DNA of 64,000 nt. Origin: Mesorhizobium australicum. Lineage in GTDB: Bacteria > Pseudomonadota > Alphaproteobacteria > Rhizobiales > Rhizobiaceae. The position numbers were made by a program, and so were the translations under genes. The notes below the pieces were generated by a model that saw nothing but the letters and a program-made list of their open reading frames with translations, made no database searches and had not been told where the DNA came from. The DNA lies in the NCBI RefSeq assembly GCF_900177325.1, contig NZ_FXBL01000004.1, forward strand, positions 5,089,501 to 5,153,500, read 5' to 3'. Numbering within the stretch: the stretch's first letter is position 1; the number at the start of each line of letters is the position of its first letter. Shown one piece after another: positions 8,504 to 16,637 of the stretch.

Positions 8504-8874
8504 CAGGCCGAGAACACGCCGATGGAGTTGCCGTCCGGATCCAGGCAATAGGCAAAGCGCCCGGCGGGGATCGAGATCACCGGCGAGACGACCGTGCCGC
8601 CATTGGCCGTGACGCGGCCCATCGCCGCCTCGACGTCGTCGACGGCGAGATGGATAGTCGGGCCGGTTCCGGCCGTCGCGGGCTTGCCGGGATAGATGTG
8701 GCCGGCGACAGAGCTGTCGCTGGCCGCGGCGAAGCGTGCCATCGGGTTCGGGCCGCCCTCCTCGTCGAAGAGCGGATTGCCGGTGACGGCGGAATAGAAT
8801 GCCTTGGCCCGCTCCTGGTCAGTGACCGGTATTTCGAACCACACGACGGCGTGCTGGGGAACTTGGGTGCCCAT
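8503..8874 (-). CDS. VOC-family (glyoxalase/bleomycin-resistance fold) protein
   Basis: A 123-residue vicinal-oxygen-chelate protein. The beta-alpha-beta units begin HAVVWFEIPVTDQERAKAFYSAV and end FAYCLDPDGNSIGVFS, with the usual DPDGN turn and conserved metal-side residues. The start at 8874 (MGTQVPQ) is preceded by GAGAGGATC at good spacing. It is the first gene of a coupled pair with the YafY regulator. Such small VOC proteins are often of unknown substrate, and no reaction can be assigned. Confidence 0.88.
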   Translation of the reverse strand: MGTQVPQHAVVWFEIPVTDQERAKAFYSAVTGNPLFDEEGGPNPMARFAAASDSSVAGHIYPGKPATAGTGPTIHLAVDDVEAAMGRVTANGGTVVSPVISIPAGRFAYCLDPDGNSIGVFSA

Positions 8875-8911
8875 GATGAGATCCTCTCGTTTCGACATCT
8901 CACCATCGCAC

Positions 8912-8943
8912 GACCCTCCTGACAACATTTTGTCAGGAGGGTC
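8912..8943. promoter_or_regulatory. 14-bp palindrome, candidate YafY operator
   Basis: GACCCTCCTGACAA-CATT-TTGTCAGGAGGGTC is a perfect inverted repeat. It lies 38-69 bases upstream of the VOC start and contains the core CTCCTGAC-N8-GTCAGGAG (8916-8939). A near copy of that core occurs at 9180-9203. The site probably binds the product of the downstream WYL regulator gene. Confidence 0.6.
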
Positions 8944-8966
8944 TCGTCCTCTCCCGACATCTCTTG

Positions 8967-9137
8967 TCATCGGCGGGTGCGGTGCGGACCGTTCCACAGG
9001 TCCGGCCAGCCGACATCCTTGCGCAGATGCGTGGGCAGCGCGCCCAAGATGCGCTCGGTGCGGACGGCGGCGCGGATTTCGCGCCGATGGGCGACGAAAC
9101 GCGTGAGTGACGAGCGAAAATTGGAAGCGAAGGACAT
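8967..9137 (-). CDS. DUF1127-like small basic protein
   Basis: A 56-residue ORF reading MSFASNFRSSLTRFVAHRRE and then IRAAVRTERILGALPTHLRK, DVGWPDLWNGPHRTRR. The block L...LP.HLRKDVGWPD matches the DUF1127/YjiS-like pattern (basic, arginine-rich, ending in an L..DIG..R/D motif). The start has a near-perfect AGGAGAG ribosome-binding site, but that site is buried in a perfect 11-bp hairpin (9139-9170). Small DUF1127 proteins in related bacteria affect RNA binding and carbon/phosphate metabolism; the role here is unknown. Confidence 0.72.
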   Translation of the reverse strand: MSFASNFRSSLTRFVAHRREIRAAVRTERILGALPTHLRKDVGWPDLWNGPHRTRR

Positions 9138-9138
9138 G

Positions 9139-9170
9139 ATTCTCTCCTCTCTCGGTTGGGAGGAGAGAAT
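9139..9170 (-). promoter_or_regulatory. hairpin sequestering the ribosome-binding site of the DUF1127-like gene
   Basis: On the transcript, AUUCUCUCCUC and GAGGAGAGAAU pair perfectly over 11 bp around a 10-base loop. The second arm contains the Shine-Dalgarno sequence and ends 1 base before the AUG at 9137. The arrangement fits translational control by structure (thermometer, small-RNA target or protein-opened). Confidence 0.6.
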
Positions 9171-9179
9171 GACAGGATG

Positions 9180-9203
9180 CTCCCGACAGCCTTGCGTCAG
9201 GAG
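9180..9203. promoter_or_regulatory. second copy of the CTCCYGAC-N8-GTCAGGAG operator
   Basis: CTCCCGAC-N8-GTCAGGAG has the same arms (one mismatch) and the same 8-base spacing as the palindrome at 8916-8939. It lies upstream of the DUF1127-like gene, between it and the SDR stop. It suggests that one regulator, probably the YafY-type protein, controls both units. Confidence 0.5.
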
Positions 9204-9219
9204 GCAGGCGGCTTCGCGG

Positions 9220-10011
9220 TCATTTCTTGTCGGCGACGGGAACCGTATAGTTGAGCGGCAGCCGGCCGCCGTCGGCGTAGATCGTCTGGCCGGTGATGTA
9301 GGACGCGTCGTCCGACGCGAGGAATGCGGCGATTGCGGCGATCTCCGACGGCTGGCCGACGCGGCCGAGCGGCGTGCGCGACAGGATGCGGTTCTTCGCG
9401 GCCGGATCGGCGTTCACCGAGGCGAGCATCTCGGTCATGATCGAGCCCGGGCCGATCGCGTTGACGCGGATGCCGTAGGGCGCAAGCGACAGCGCCATCA
9501 CCCGCGTGAGCTGGTTCACCCCGCCCTTGGAGACCGAATAGGGAACCTGGTCGGCGATGGCCACCACGGAGTTGATCGACGACATGTTGACGATCGCGCC
9601 GGGCGCTCCGCCGGCCTTGACCTTGTCGACCATTACTCGCGCCACCGCCTGGCCGACGAGGAAGGCGCCCTTGAGATTGACGCGCAGGACGCGGTCGAAA
9701 TCCTCCTCCCTCAGATCGAGAAAACCAGCGCCGTGGACGATGCCGGCATTGTTGACCAGCACGTCAATGTCGCCATAGGCCTCGAGCGTCGCGGCGACGA
9801 GATTGTGCGCGTCGAGCCGGTTACCGACATCGGCACGGATGAAGCGGACCTCGCCGAGTTTTCCGAGATCCTGCGCCGCCTTCTCGCCCTTCTCGGCATC
9901 TATGTCGGCGATCACCACGCTCGCCTTGCCGCGCAGGAAGCGCTCCGCGATGGCATAACCTATGCCGCCGGCAGCACCGGTGATGATGGCGATCTTGCGT
10001 TCAAGCGACAT
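9220..10011 (-). CDS. short-chain dehydrogenase/reductase
   Basis: A 263-residue classical SDR. The TGAAGGIG cofactor motif is at residues 11-18, with an acidic D36 after beta-2 (VIADID) suggesting NAD(H). NNAG is near residue 88, and the catalytic Ser-Tyr-Lys is in NMSSINS...PYSVSKGG. The C-terminus has GQTIYADGGR. It is an oxidoreductase of unknown substrate, possibly a polyol or 3-oxoacyl type. It is divergent from the membrane/ClpP-like operon. Confidence 0.92.
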   Translation of the reverse strand: MSLERKIAIITGAAGGIGYAIAERFLRGKASVVIADIDAEKGEKAAQDLGKLGEVRFIRADVGNRLDAHNLVAATLEAYGDIDVLVNNAGIVHGAGFLDLREEDFDRVLRVNLKGAFLVGQAVARVMVDKVKAGGAPGAIVNMSSINSVVAIADQVPYSVSKGGVNQLTRVMALSLAPYGIRVNAIGPGSIMTEMLASVNADPAAKNRILSRTPLGRVGQPSEIAAIAAFLASDDASYITGQTIYADGGRLPLNYTVPVADKK

Positions 10012-10141
10012 GAAGGGCTCCGGATCGGGATGTGGGCAGGTTATAGACCCTGCCCGGATGGGGAGCCAGCGTTTGGACTAGCCGTCCGGCCTTCAATTCG
10101 TCCAACTTGTCACCGCTCTCTGAACGAAACGGGATCGAGTC

Positions 10142-11467
10142 ATGACCAACGCCGCCAACGCACGCACGCTGCGCAACCACGTCGCCTCTCTGGAGACGAT
10201 GACGCGCCTGGTGCTGGCAACGCTGGCGCTGGCGTCCGGTGTCTACACTTATCTCGGCGTGCGCTCGCTGCTCGACGGGTCGGCGACGATGGTGTTCTTC
10301 GCAGCGGTCATCTACTCCGTCTCCGTGTCGGTCGGGATGTACGGGTTCTGGACCTACATGATCCGCTTCCTGCCGGAGCTTCGCGAAGGCGCGTCTCGGC
10401 TCTCGATGCTCGCGATGATGGCGCTCGGTTCGCTGATGATCATCGCGATGTCCTCTTGGCTCAACGCCGCCGCACTTGCCGGTTCCGCGGCGGTCGAGCA
10501 GCACCTCGCGGTGACGCTGCAGGGCTATACCGAAGACCTCGACCAGGCGAACTCCAACGCGATCGGCGCGTTGTCGCTCGTCCCCGACATCCAGCGGGCA
10601 GCGGAGCGCTTCAACCGGCTGGCCGAGGATGAGCGCACCTCCGGCGCGCTGACCGGCACCACGGGCTCGGGCAGCGTCGTGCAGCTCTTGAGCCAGATGT
10701 CGGCGCAGATGCGCGAGCTGGAGGCAACGATCTCGGCCTCACGCGAGAGCGTGCAGACCCTGTTCGAGCAGGGTCAGGCGCATCTGGCGACGATGCGTGG
10801 CCTCGTCTCGGCCCCCGGCGCGATCGCCGAACGGTCGGACGACTTCGCCAAGGAGTCGGTGGCGCTGGCCGGTGTCATCGCATCGCTCGAACGGACGTCG
10901 ATCGCGCCATCGGTGGCGCGAGCGGCCGCCGATCTTTCGGCCGGCTTCATCGCGCCGGTGGCGGACGGGTCGACGACCGACCTTGCCGGACGGCAGGACG
11001 CGGTGATCGCGACCGTGCGCGCCTCGGTGGCGCAGCAGTCGACGGCGCTGGCGGCGGCCGCGGAAGAGATCATGGCGCAGCCGAAGGTCGAGGAACGCCG
11101 CTACGTGCCACTCACTTCGGCCGAGGCGGTGATCCGCTACTGGGACCAGTTCATCCCGAGTTGGGCGGGCGCGATCTCGATCGACCTCCTGCCGGCAGCA
11201 CTCGTTGGCATAATGGCGGTCGTCTATAGCGCCATCCGGCGCAGCGAGGAGACGATGACCGACGTGGACCGGCTGTCGGCCGGAGACGTGCTGAGGGCGC
11301 TGGAAATCCAGGATTCATTGCTGGCCAAGGCGCGGGCCAGGGCGGAGTTGGCCGCAAGCGACGCGGCTGCCAGGACCGAGCCTGCGCCAGAGCAGGAGGC
11401 GAGGCCGGCGCCACCCGAAAACGTGACGCCGCTGACCCTTAACGAAAGGAAGCGCAGCGAGACATGA
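10142..11467 (+). CDS. membrane protein with large coiled-coil periplasmic region, unknown function
   Basis: A 441-residue protein not recognised as a named family. Hydrophobic segments lie at about residues 22-45, 50-75 and 95-120, followed by a long helical region (about 125-330) rich in Ala/Glu/Gln with heptad-like spacing. A fourth membrane segment is near 345-365 (ISIDLLPAALVGIMAVVYSAI), and there is a Pro/Glu-rich tail. Its stop overlaps the next gene as ATGA, so it is co-translated with a membrane-anchored ClpP-like protein. It could be a scaffold or sensor for that partner; this is inference from context. Confidence 0.75.
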   Translation: MTNAANARTLRNHVASLETMTRLVLATLALASGVYTYLGVRSLLDGSATMVFFAAVIYSVSVSVGMYGFWTYMIRFLPELREGASRLSMLAMMALGSLMIIAMSSWLNAAALAGSAAVEQHLAVTLQGYTEDLDQANSNAIGALSLVPDIQRAAERFNRLAEDERTSGALTGTTGSGSVVQLLSQMSAQMRELEATISASRESVQTLFEQGQAHLATMRGLVSAPGAIAERSDDFAKESVALAGVIASLERTSIAPSVARAAADLSAGFIAPVADGSTTDLAGRQDAVIATVRASVAQQSTALAAAAEEIMAQPKVEERRYVPLTSAEAVIRYWDQFIPSWAGAISIDLLPAALVGIMAVVYSAIRRSEETMTDVDRLSAGDVLRALEIQDSLLAKARARAELAASDAAARTEPAPEQEARPAPPENVTPLTLNERKRSET

Positions 11468-12306
11468 ACGGTGATCCGGCAACCTCCGTGACGATCAGGC
11501 AAAAGGTCGGCGGCCTTGTCTGGCGCTATCTCTCGCGCTTCGACGAGGGCGAGGTGATCCGCTGGGCGTTCCGCGGCATGCTGATCGGCACGATCGGTGT
11601 GCTGGCGCTGGACCTGTCCGAGCTGGTCGAGCGCAATGGCGGGCTGTTCCCGCCGCAGGCGATCGCGCCGTCGCCCGACCAGCCGATCCTGCCGCCGGCG
11701 GTAGAGACATCCGACCCGGCCGAAACGGGCGTCGATCCCCGACAGTTTCTCACTGTGGACGAGGATCGGCTGAAGGGCGCGATGCGCTTCACGCTCGGCG
11801 CCGGAGGGGTGCTTGCGGCGGAGGGAACGATCGATCCGGGCGCAGCCACTCGATTCGCAGAGGAGATCGCGGCGCGGGGCGAATATGTGACGACGGTGGC
11901 ACTCAACTCGCCGGGCGGCTCACTCGACGACGCGATGGCGATGGCGCGGCTGATCCGCGACAAGGAGCTCGGCACCGAAGTGGCCGACGGCGCGCTCTGC
12001 GCCTCGTCCTGCCCGCTGGTCTTCGCCGGCGGTGCGACGCGGCGGGCGGGCGAGAAGGCGGCCATCGGCGTCCATCAGTTCTATTCAGCCGGCTCGACCG
12101 AGGGACTGGCCCCGGCGCAGGCAATGTCGGATGCGCAGGCGACGACGGCGCGGATCACGCGGTTGCTCGCCGAACTCGACGTCGACCCGGCGATGTGGCT
12201 GCACGCGCTCGATACGCCGCCGCGCCAGCTCTACTATTTCTCGCGCGAGGAACTCGAAAGTTACCGGATCGTCACGGGGTCGGCCCCGGTGGCGGCAAGG
12301 AAGTAG
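11464..12306 (+). CDS. membrane-anchored ClpP/crotonase-fold periplasmic protein (COG3904-like)
   Basis: A 280-residue protein. One N-terminal membrane helix (about 33-55, GMLIGTIGVLALDLSELV) is followed by a low-complexity linker and a ClpP-like domain from about residue 105. The motif VALNSPGGSLDDAMAMARLIRD matches the substrate-binding loop, and GALCASSCPLVFAGGATR contains the position of the nucleophilic Ser helix. These proteins resemble signal-peptide-peptidase/ClpP serine proteases, but many lack a proven activity. It is coupled (ATGA) to the upstream coiled-coil membrane gene. Confidence 0.8.
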   Translation: MNGDPATSVTIRQKVGGLVWRYLSRFDEGEVIRWAFRGMLIGTIGVLALDLSELVERNGGLFPPQAIAPSPDQPILPPAVETSDPAETGVDPRQFLTVDEDRLKGAMRFTLGAGGVLAAEGTIDPGAATRFAEEIAARGEYVTTVALNSPGGSLDDAMAMARLIRDKELGTEVADGALCASSCPLVFAGGATRRAGEKAAIGVHQFYSAGSTEGLAPAQAMSDAQATTARITRLLAELDVDPAMWLHALDTPPRQLYYFSREELESYRIVTGSAPVAARK

Positions 12307-12320
12307 GGGATCGGACCGAC

Positions 12321-12695
12321 GTGGCGCGCTTCAACATACTATGGCGCATCGTCGTCGAGGCGGTGGACGTCGAAGAGGCGCAGGCGACCGCCGACGAGGT
12401 CGCCCGTCTCGCCGGGATCGAAGGGATGCAGCCCGTCGCGCGCTACGAGGAGCCGCCGCAGTGGATGACGGACGTCGTCATGAGCGAGGAGGCGGAGGAG
12501 ACGGCGTGCCTGTTCGGCAAATGCCTCGCCCGCGCCGGTCGCCTTGGCAACGAATGGCTGGCCGCGGCTCTGTCCGACCTCGCCGAGGGCGGTGAATGCT
12601 ATGCCACCTTCAACGCCAGCGAGCGCAACCGGCCGAAGGTGGCCGGCCTCAAGTGGGCGCTCGTCGAGGTCTGGGCCGCCAGTCATGACATGTGA
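12321..12695 (+). CDS. conserved hypothetical protein, GTG start
   Basis: The product is 124 residues when started at the GTG at 12321 (VARFNILWRIVVEAVDVEEA). A longer frame reaches back into the ClpP-like gene and is unlikely; AGGGGATC precedes this GTG. There is no membrane segment and the protein is moderately acidic, with a Cys-containing stretch ETACLFGKCLARAG. It follows the ClpP-like gene by 14 bases and may belong to the same operon. I do not recognise the family. Confidence 0.6.
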   Translation: MARFNILWRIVVEAVDVEEAQATADEVARLAGIEGMQPVARYEEPPQWMTDVVMSEEAEETACLFGKCLARAGRLGNEWLAAALSDLAEGGECYATFNASERNRPKVAGLKWALVEVWAASHDM

Positions 12696-12949
12696 GACGA
12701 TCCGGAGCCAGCCGTTTCGGTAGCACGGGACGACACGCGGCAATTTCCGTCACACGGCGCGACGGGCGGCGCCAGGGCCAGTGCGGACTCGCGTCAGGCG
12801 AAGGCCGGCGCCGGGCGCTGCTGGGATCGTGGTGACATGACGGGGTTTGGAGCCGGAGCAATGGCGGGCGTGCAGCCTTGCGTCAGATCAAGTTGGGCGC
12901 AGCTGTTTGTGATATCGTTCCGGCAAACAATCCGCCAGGACAATCCATC

Positions 12950-13645
12950 ATGAGCCGACTGCACGCCGAAAACCATCTCGTCTCGCGGATCGGATGGCTG
13001 CGGGCCGCCGTGCTGGGCGCTAATGACGGCATCGTCTCGACCGCGAGCCTCATCGTCGGCGTCGCGTCTGCCTCCGCCAGCACGTCCGAGGTGCTGGTGG
13101 CGGGCGTCGCAGGTCTGGTGGCGGGCGCCATGTCGATGGCGGCCGGGGAATATGTGTCGGTCAGCTCGCAGTCGGATACGGAGCGGGCCGATCTCGATCG
13201 CGAGAGGGCGGAACTCAAGACACAACCGGAGTTCGAACGGCAGGAGCTCGCGGACATCTACGTCAAGCGTGGGGTCGCACCGGAGCTCGCGCTACAAGTG
13301 GCGGACCAGCTCACGGCCAGGGACGCACTCGGCGCCCATGCCCATGACGAGCTCGGCATTTCAGATATGACGACGGCGCGGCCGATCCAGGCGGCGCTGA
13401 CCTCGGCCGCGACCTTCGCGGTCGGAGCGGCGCTGCCGCTGCTCATGGTCGTCGTCGCGCCGGCTTCGCTGCTGGTCGCGACGGTGTCCGGGGCATCACT
13501 GCTCTTCCTCGCGCTTCTCGGTGCGCTCGGGGCTAGGGCTGGCGGCGCGGACGTGCTGCGCGCCACCGTCCGCGTCACCTTCTGGGGTGCCTTCGCGATG
13601 GCGCTGACCGCCGGCATCGGCGCGGTGGTAGGTACGGCGGTCTGA
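12950..13645 (+). CDS. VIT1/CCC1-family Fe2+/Mn2+ transporter
   Basis: A 231-residue membrane protein. The first helix reads RIGWLRAAVLGANDGIVSTASLIVGVA, and the second contains the GAMSMAAGEYVSVSSQSDTE signature, both diagnostic of the vacuolar-iron-transporter family. A cytosolic acidic metal-binding helical segment (about 70-135, many Glu/Asp/His) and three C-terminal helices follow. The start at 12950 is chosen because it has a GCCAGGAC site and matches the family N-terminus. The likely role is ferrous iron or manganese export or detoxification. It converges with prpE. Confidence 0.92.
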   Translation: MSRLHAENHLVSRIGWLRAAVLGANDGIVSTASLIVGVASASASTSEVLVAGVAGLVAGAMSMAAGEYVSVSSQSDTERADLDRERAELKTQPEFERQELADIYVKRGVAPELALQVADQLTARDALGAHAHDELGISDMTTARPIQAALTSAATFAVGAALPLLMVVVAPASLLVATVSGASLLFLALLGALGARAGGADVLRATVRVTFWGAFAMALTAGIGAVVGTAV

Positions 13646-13648
13646 CGC

Positions 13649-15547
13649 CTACAGGATAGTCTTGCCCTTCAGCGCTTCGCCGATCTCGCTCAGAATGGCC
13701 GGGTCGTCGATGGTGGCCGGCATGTTCCAGCTTTCGCCGTCGGCGATCTTCTGCATCGTGCCGCGCAGGATCTTGCCGGAGCGCGTCTTGGGCAGGCGCT
13801 TCACCGACACGGCGGTGCGGAAGGCCGCGACCGGGCCGATGCGGTCGCGCACCAGGGCCACGATCTCCTTTTCGATCTCGTGCGGATCGCGCTTCACGCC
13901 GGCCGAGAGCACCACGAAGCCGAGCGGCAGCTGGCCCTTCATCTCGTCGGCGACGCCGATGACGGCGCATTCGGCGACATCGGGATGCGAGGCCACCACC
14001 TCCTCCATCGCGCCGGTCGACAGACGATGGCCGGCGACGTTGATGATGTCGTCGGTGCGGGCCATGATGAACAGGTAGCCGTCCGCGTCGAGATAGCCGG
14101 CGTCGGCGGTCTTGTAGTAGCCCGGGAACTCCGCGAGATAGGCGTTGAAGAAGCGCTCGTCCGCATTCCACAGCGTCGGCAGGCAGCCCGGAGGCAGCGG
14201 CAGCTTGACCAGCACGTTGCCGAGCGTGCCCGCCGGAACGGCGTGGCCGGCATCGTCCAGCACCTCCATCTTGTAGCCCGGCATCGCCACGCCCGGCGAA
14301 CCGAGCTTGACCGGCAGCATGCCGAGCCCGACCGGGTTCTGGCTGATCGGCGAGCCGGTCTCGGTCTGCCACCAGTGGTCGATGACCGGGACGCCGAGAT
14401 GTGTCTGCGCCCATTCGATCGTCGGCGGATCGCCGCGCTCGCCAGCGAGAAAGAGGGTGCGGAACTTCGACAGGTCATACTTGCCGATGAACTCGCCGTT
14501 CGGGTCCTGGCCCTTGATGGCGCGGAAGGCGGTGGGCGCCGTGAACAGCGAGACGACGCCGTGCTCCGCAATCACCCGCCAGAAGGTGCCGGCGTCGGGT
14601 GTGCCGACCGGCTTGCCCTCGAACAAGATGGTTGTGCAGCCGTGCAGCAGCGGCGCGTAGACGATGTAGGAGTGGCCGACGACCCAGCCGACATCGGAGG
14701 CCGCCCAGAACACCTCGCCCGGCTTGACGCCGAACTCGTTCCACATCGACCATTCGAGCGCGACCATGTGGCCACCGGTGTCGCGCACCACCCCCTTGGG
14801 CTGGCCGGTCGTGCCGGAGGTGTAGAGAATGTAGAGCGGGTCGGTGGCGAGCATTGGCTCGCAGGGCACGGCGCGGCCGCGGGCGGCAGCAACGAGCGTG
14901 GCATAGTCGAAGTCGCGGCCTTCGGTCATCGCGGCGGCGAGCTGCGGCCGCTGCAGGACGAGGCAGAAGTCCGGCTTGTGCGCCGCCATGTCGATCGCGC
15001 CGTCGAGCAGCGGCTTGTAGGCGACGGTGCGGCCGGGCTCGAGGCCGCAGGAGGCGGCGATGATGGCCTTCGGCGTGCAGTCGTCGATGCGGGTGGCGAG
15101 CTCCTTGGCCGCGAAGCCGCCGAACACCACCGAGTGGATCGCGCCAAGCCGGGCACAGGCGAGCATGGCGAAGGCGGCTTCCGGCACCATCGGCATGTAG
15201 ATGATGACGCGATCGCCCTTGCCGATGCCGTTGTCCTTCAGCACCGCCGCAAGCGCCGTGACCTCGGTCAGAAGTTCGGCATAGGTGAAGGAGGCCGTGG
15301 TGCCGGTAATGGCGCTGTCATGGACGAGCGCGAGCTGATCGGCGCGGCCGGAGGCGACATGCCGGTCGACGGCGTTGTGGCACATGTTGCCGACCGCATC
15401 CGGGAACCAGCGGCCGTAGACGCCGGCCTTCGGATCGAAGATGCGCTTCGGCGGCGAGACCCAGTCGATGGCCGTTGCAGCCTCGGCCCAGAATCCTTCC
15501 GGATCCTTCTCCCAGCGCGCATAGACCTCGCGATATGTCGACGCCAT
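13649..15547 (-). CDS. prpE: propionyl-CoA synthetase
   Basis: A 632-residue acyl-CoA synthetase of the acetyl-CoA-synthetase family. It activates propionate to propionyl-CoA through an adenylate. The AMP-binding P-loop LYILYTSGTTGQPKGVVRDT is present, with the PrpE-like RDTGGH following it. WWQTETGSPIS is the A5 motif, and the C-terminal KTRSGKILRGTM carries the acetylatable lysine. The ATG at 15547 has GGGAGG at 6-base spacing. It would feed the methylmalonyl-CoA route. ACS proper is usually longer, which favours prpE. Confidence 0.9.
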   Translation of the reverse strand: MASTYREVYARWEKDPEGFWAEAATAIDWVSPPKRIFDPKAGVYGRWFPDAVGNMCHNAVDRHVASGRADQLALVHDSAITGTTASFTYAELLTEVTALAAVLKDNGIGKGDRVIIYMPMVPEAAFAMLACARLGAIHSVVFGGFAAKELATRIDDCTPKAIIAASCGLEPGRTVAYKPLLDGAIDMAAHKPDFCLVLQRPQLAAAMTEGRDFDYATLVAAARGRAVPCEPMLATDPLYILYTSGTTGQPKGVVRDTGGHMVALEWSMWNEFGVKPGEVFWAASDVGWVVGHSYIVYAPLLHGCTTILFEGKPVGTPDAGTFWRVIAEHGVVSLFTAPTAFRAIKGQDPNGEFIGKYDLSKFRTLFLAGERGDPPTIEWAQTHLGVPVIDHWWQTETGSPISQNPVGLGMLPVKLGSPGVAMPGYKMEVLDDAGHAVPAGTLGNVLVKLPLPPGCLPTLWNADERFFNAYLAEFPGYYKTADAGYLDADGYLFIMARTDDIINVAGHRLSTGAMEEVVASHPDVAECAVIGVADEMKGQLPLGFVVLSAGVKRDPHEIEKEIVALVRDRIGPVAAFRTAVSVKRLPKTRSGKILRGTMQKIADGESWNMPATIDDPAILSEIGEALKGKTIL

Positions 15548-15675
15548 CAATGCCTCCCTCAGATGCGTGGCAGCGTTCTAGACCCTCGAAGCGCGGCTCG
15601 TCCACCTGACCATCGTCTAGACTCGGGCGTTCGGAGCTGTTCAAAAGGAGCAAATCGCCGCACAACGGTTTCGCA

Positions 15676-15840
15676 TTGTCCAAAGTCCTCGCCCTTCTGA
15701 TCCTTGCCATGATGGCGCTGCACCTCGTCCGCCCGCTCGGACTGCCGGGGCTGAAGCAGCGGCGCGACGTGTGGAAGATCGCCGTCGCCGCGCTGGTGGC
15801 GATCGGGGCGACGGTGCTGCTGAGCCATACGGGGCAGTGA
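15676..15840 (+). CDS. small two-helix membrane protein, TTG start
   Basis: A 54-residue ORF beginning LSKVLALLILAMMALHLVRP, followed by GLPGLKQRRDVWKIAVAALV and AIGATVLLSHTGQ. It has two hydrophobic helices separated by a basic PGLKQRR loop. No ATG lies in frame upstream, so TTG is the likely start, although the AGGAG at about 15646 is rather far away; ATG at 15709 is the alternative. The function is unknown. It looks like a conserved small inner-membrane protein. Confidence 0.5.
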   Translation: MSKVLALLILAMMALHLVRPLGLPGLKQRRDVWKIAVAALVAIGATVLLSHTGQ

Positions 15841-15943
15841 GGGTGTGGGCAGTGGCGACATATGGCCAGCGCCTGTAACCCGGTCCGGGCTGACATTCGT
15901 GTTTTCGATCGGGAAACCGGCGCCAAATCCGTCCGCGCTATCC

Positions 15944-15977
15944 TTGTCATGACAAATGCGATATTCTGTCATGACAG
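15944..15977. promoter_or_regulatory. paired palindromic operators of the vapBC operon
   Basis: TTGTCATGACAA (15944-15955) and CTGTCATGACAG (15966-15977) are perfect 12-bp palindromes sharing the core TGTCATGACA. Their centres are 22 bp apart, about two helical turns. They end 17 bases before the antitoxin ATG, the expected place for VapBC autoregulation. Confidence 0.75.
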
Positions 15978-15993
15978 ATCAAAAGGACAACGC

Positions 15994-16236
15994 ATGAACC
16001 TTCAGATCCGTGACAAGCGCGCCCACGAACTCGCCAGGCGTCTCGCCGAGCGGGACAAGACGACCATGACCGAAGCGGTGATCTCGGCACTGGAGAACGA
16101 GCTTGGGCGGAAGGCGGAGGAACCTTCGTTTCAGGAGCAGGTCGCACTGATTGTCGACGAGCTTCACCGACTCTCACCGGGCCGCGGCCGTGACATGACC
16201 AAGGACGAGATCGACGAGATGTGGGGCCATGAATGA
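15994..16236 (+). CDS. vapB: VapB-type antitoxin
   Basis: An 80-residue antitoxin. The N-terminal ribbon-helix-helix/PSK-like segment MNLQIRDKRAHELARRLAER and TTMTEAVISALENELGR would bind DNA. The acidic C-terminus (DEIDEMWGHE) would wrap the PIN toxin. AAAAGGAC precedes the ATG. It overlaps vapC as ATGA, ensuring coupled translation. Two identical-core palindromes upstream are its probable operators. Confidence 0.9.
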   Translation: MNLQIRDKRAHELARRLAERDKTTMTEAVISALENELGRKAEEPSFQEQVALIVDELHRLSPGRGRDMTKDEIDEMWGHE

Positions 16237-16628
16237 TCTTCCTCGACACGTCGGTGCTCGTCGCCATCGTCGCCCGGGAGGAAGATCATCATGAGTGGAT
16301 CGACCGGATAGGCGCATACGGGGCAGGCGTGACGTCGCCCCTTGTCATCCTGGAAGCCACGATGCGACTGACCACGCTTCTGGCCACGGAGCCGCGGGAT
16401 GTCGAGGCAACCATCGCGTCGCTGCTCGCGGTGTTCAAGGTCCAGGTGCTGCCGATCGAGGCGGAGGACACCAGTCTCGCAATCGGTGCCTTCGCTCATT
16501 ACGGCAAGGGAAGGCGCCCCCCCGCGCGGCTGAACCTTGCCGACTGTCTGTCCTATGCCTGCGCGAAGCGGCGAGGGTTGAAGCTGCTCTACAAGGGCGG
16601 CGACTTCGCGCTGACCGATCTCGCCTGA
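16233..16628 (+). CDS. vapC: VapC-type PIN-domain ribonuclease toxin
   Basis: A 131-residue PIN nuclease. The acidic catalytic residues D5 (MIFLDTS), E41 (VILEATMRL), D104 (LNLADCLSYA) and D124 (YKGGDF) are all in place, so the toxin looks intact. The family cleaves specific RNAs (tRNA or rRNA loops). It is the second gene of the vapBC operon and convergent with the SGNH hydrolase. Confidence 0.92.
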   Translation: MIFLDTSVLVAIVAREEDHHEWIDRIGAYGAGVTSPLVILEATMRLTTLLATEPRDVEATIASLLAVFKVQVLPIEAEDTSLAIGAFAHYGKGRRPPARLNLADCLSYACAKRRGLKLLYKGGDFALTDLA

Positions 16629-16637
16629 GCGGCGGCC

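Noticed and set aside
8951..8969. Third CTCCCGAC-like half-site downstream of the DUF1127-like gene
   Set aside because: Spacer is 7 instead of 8 and the second arm (GTCATCGG) does not match; considered chance similarity.
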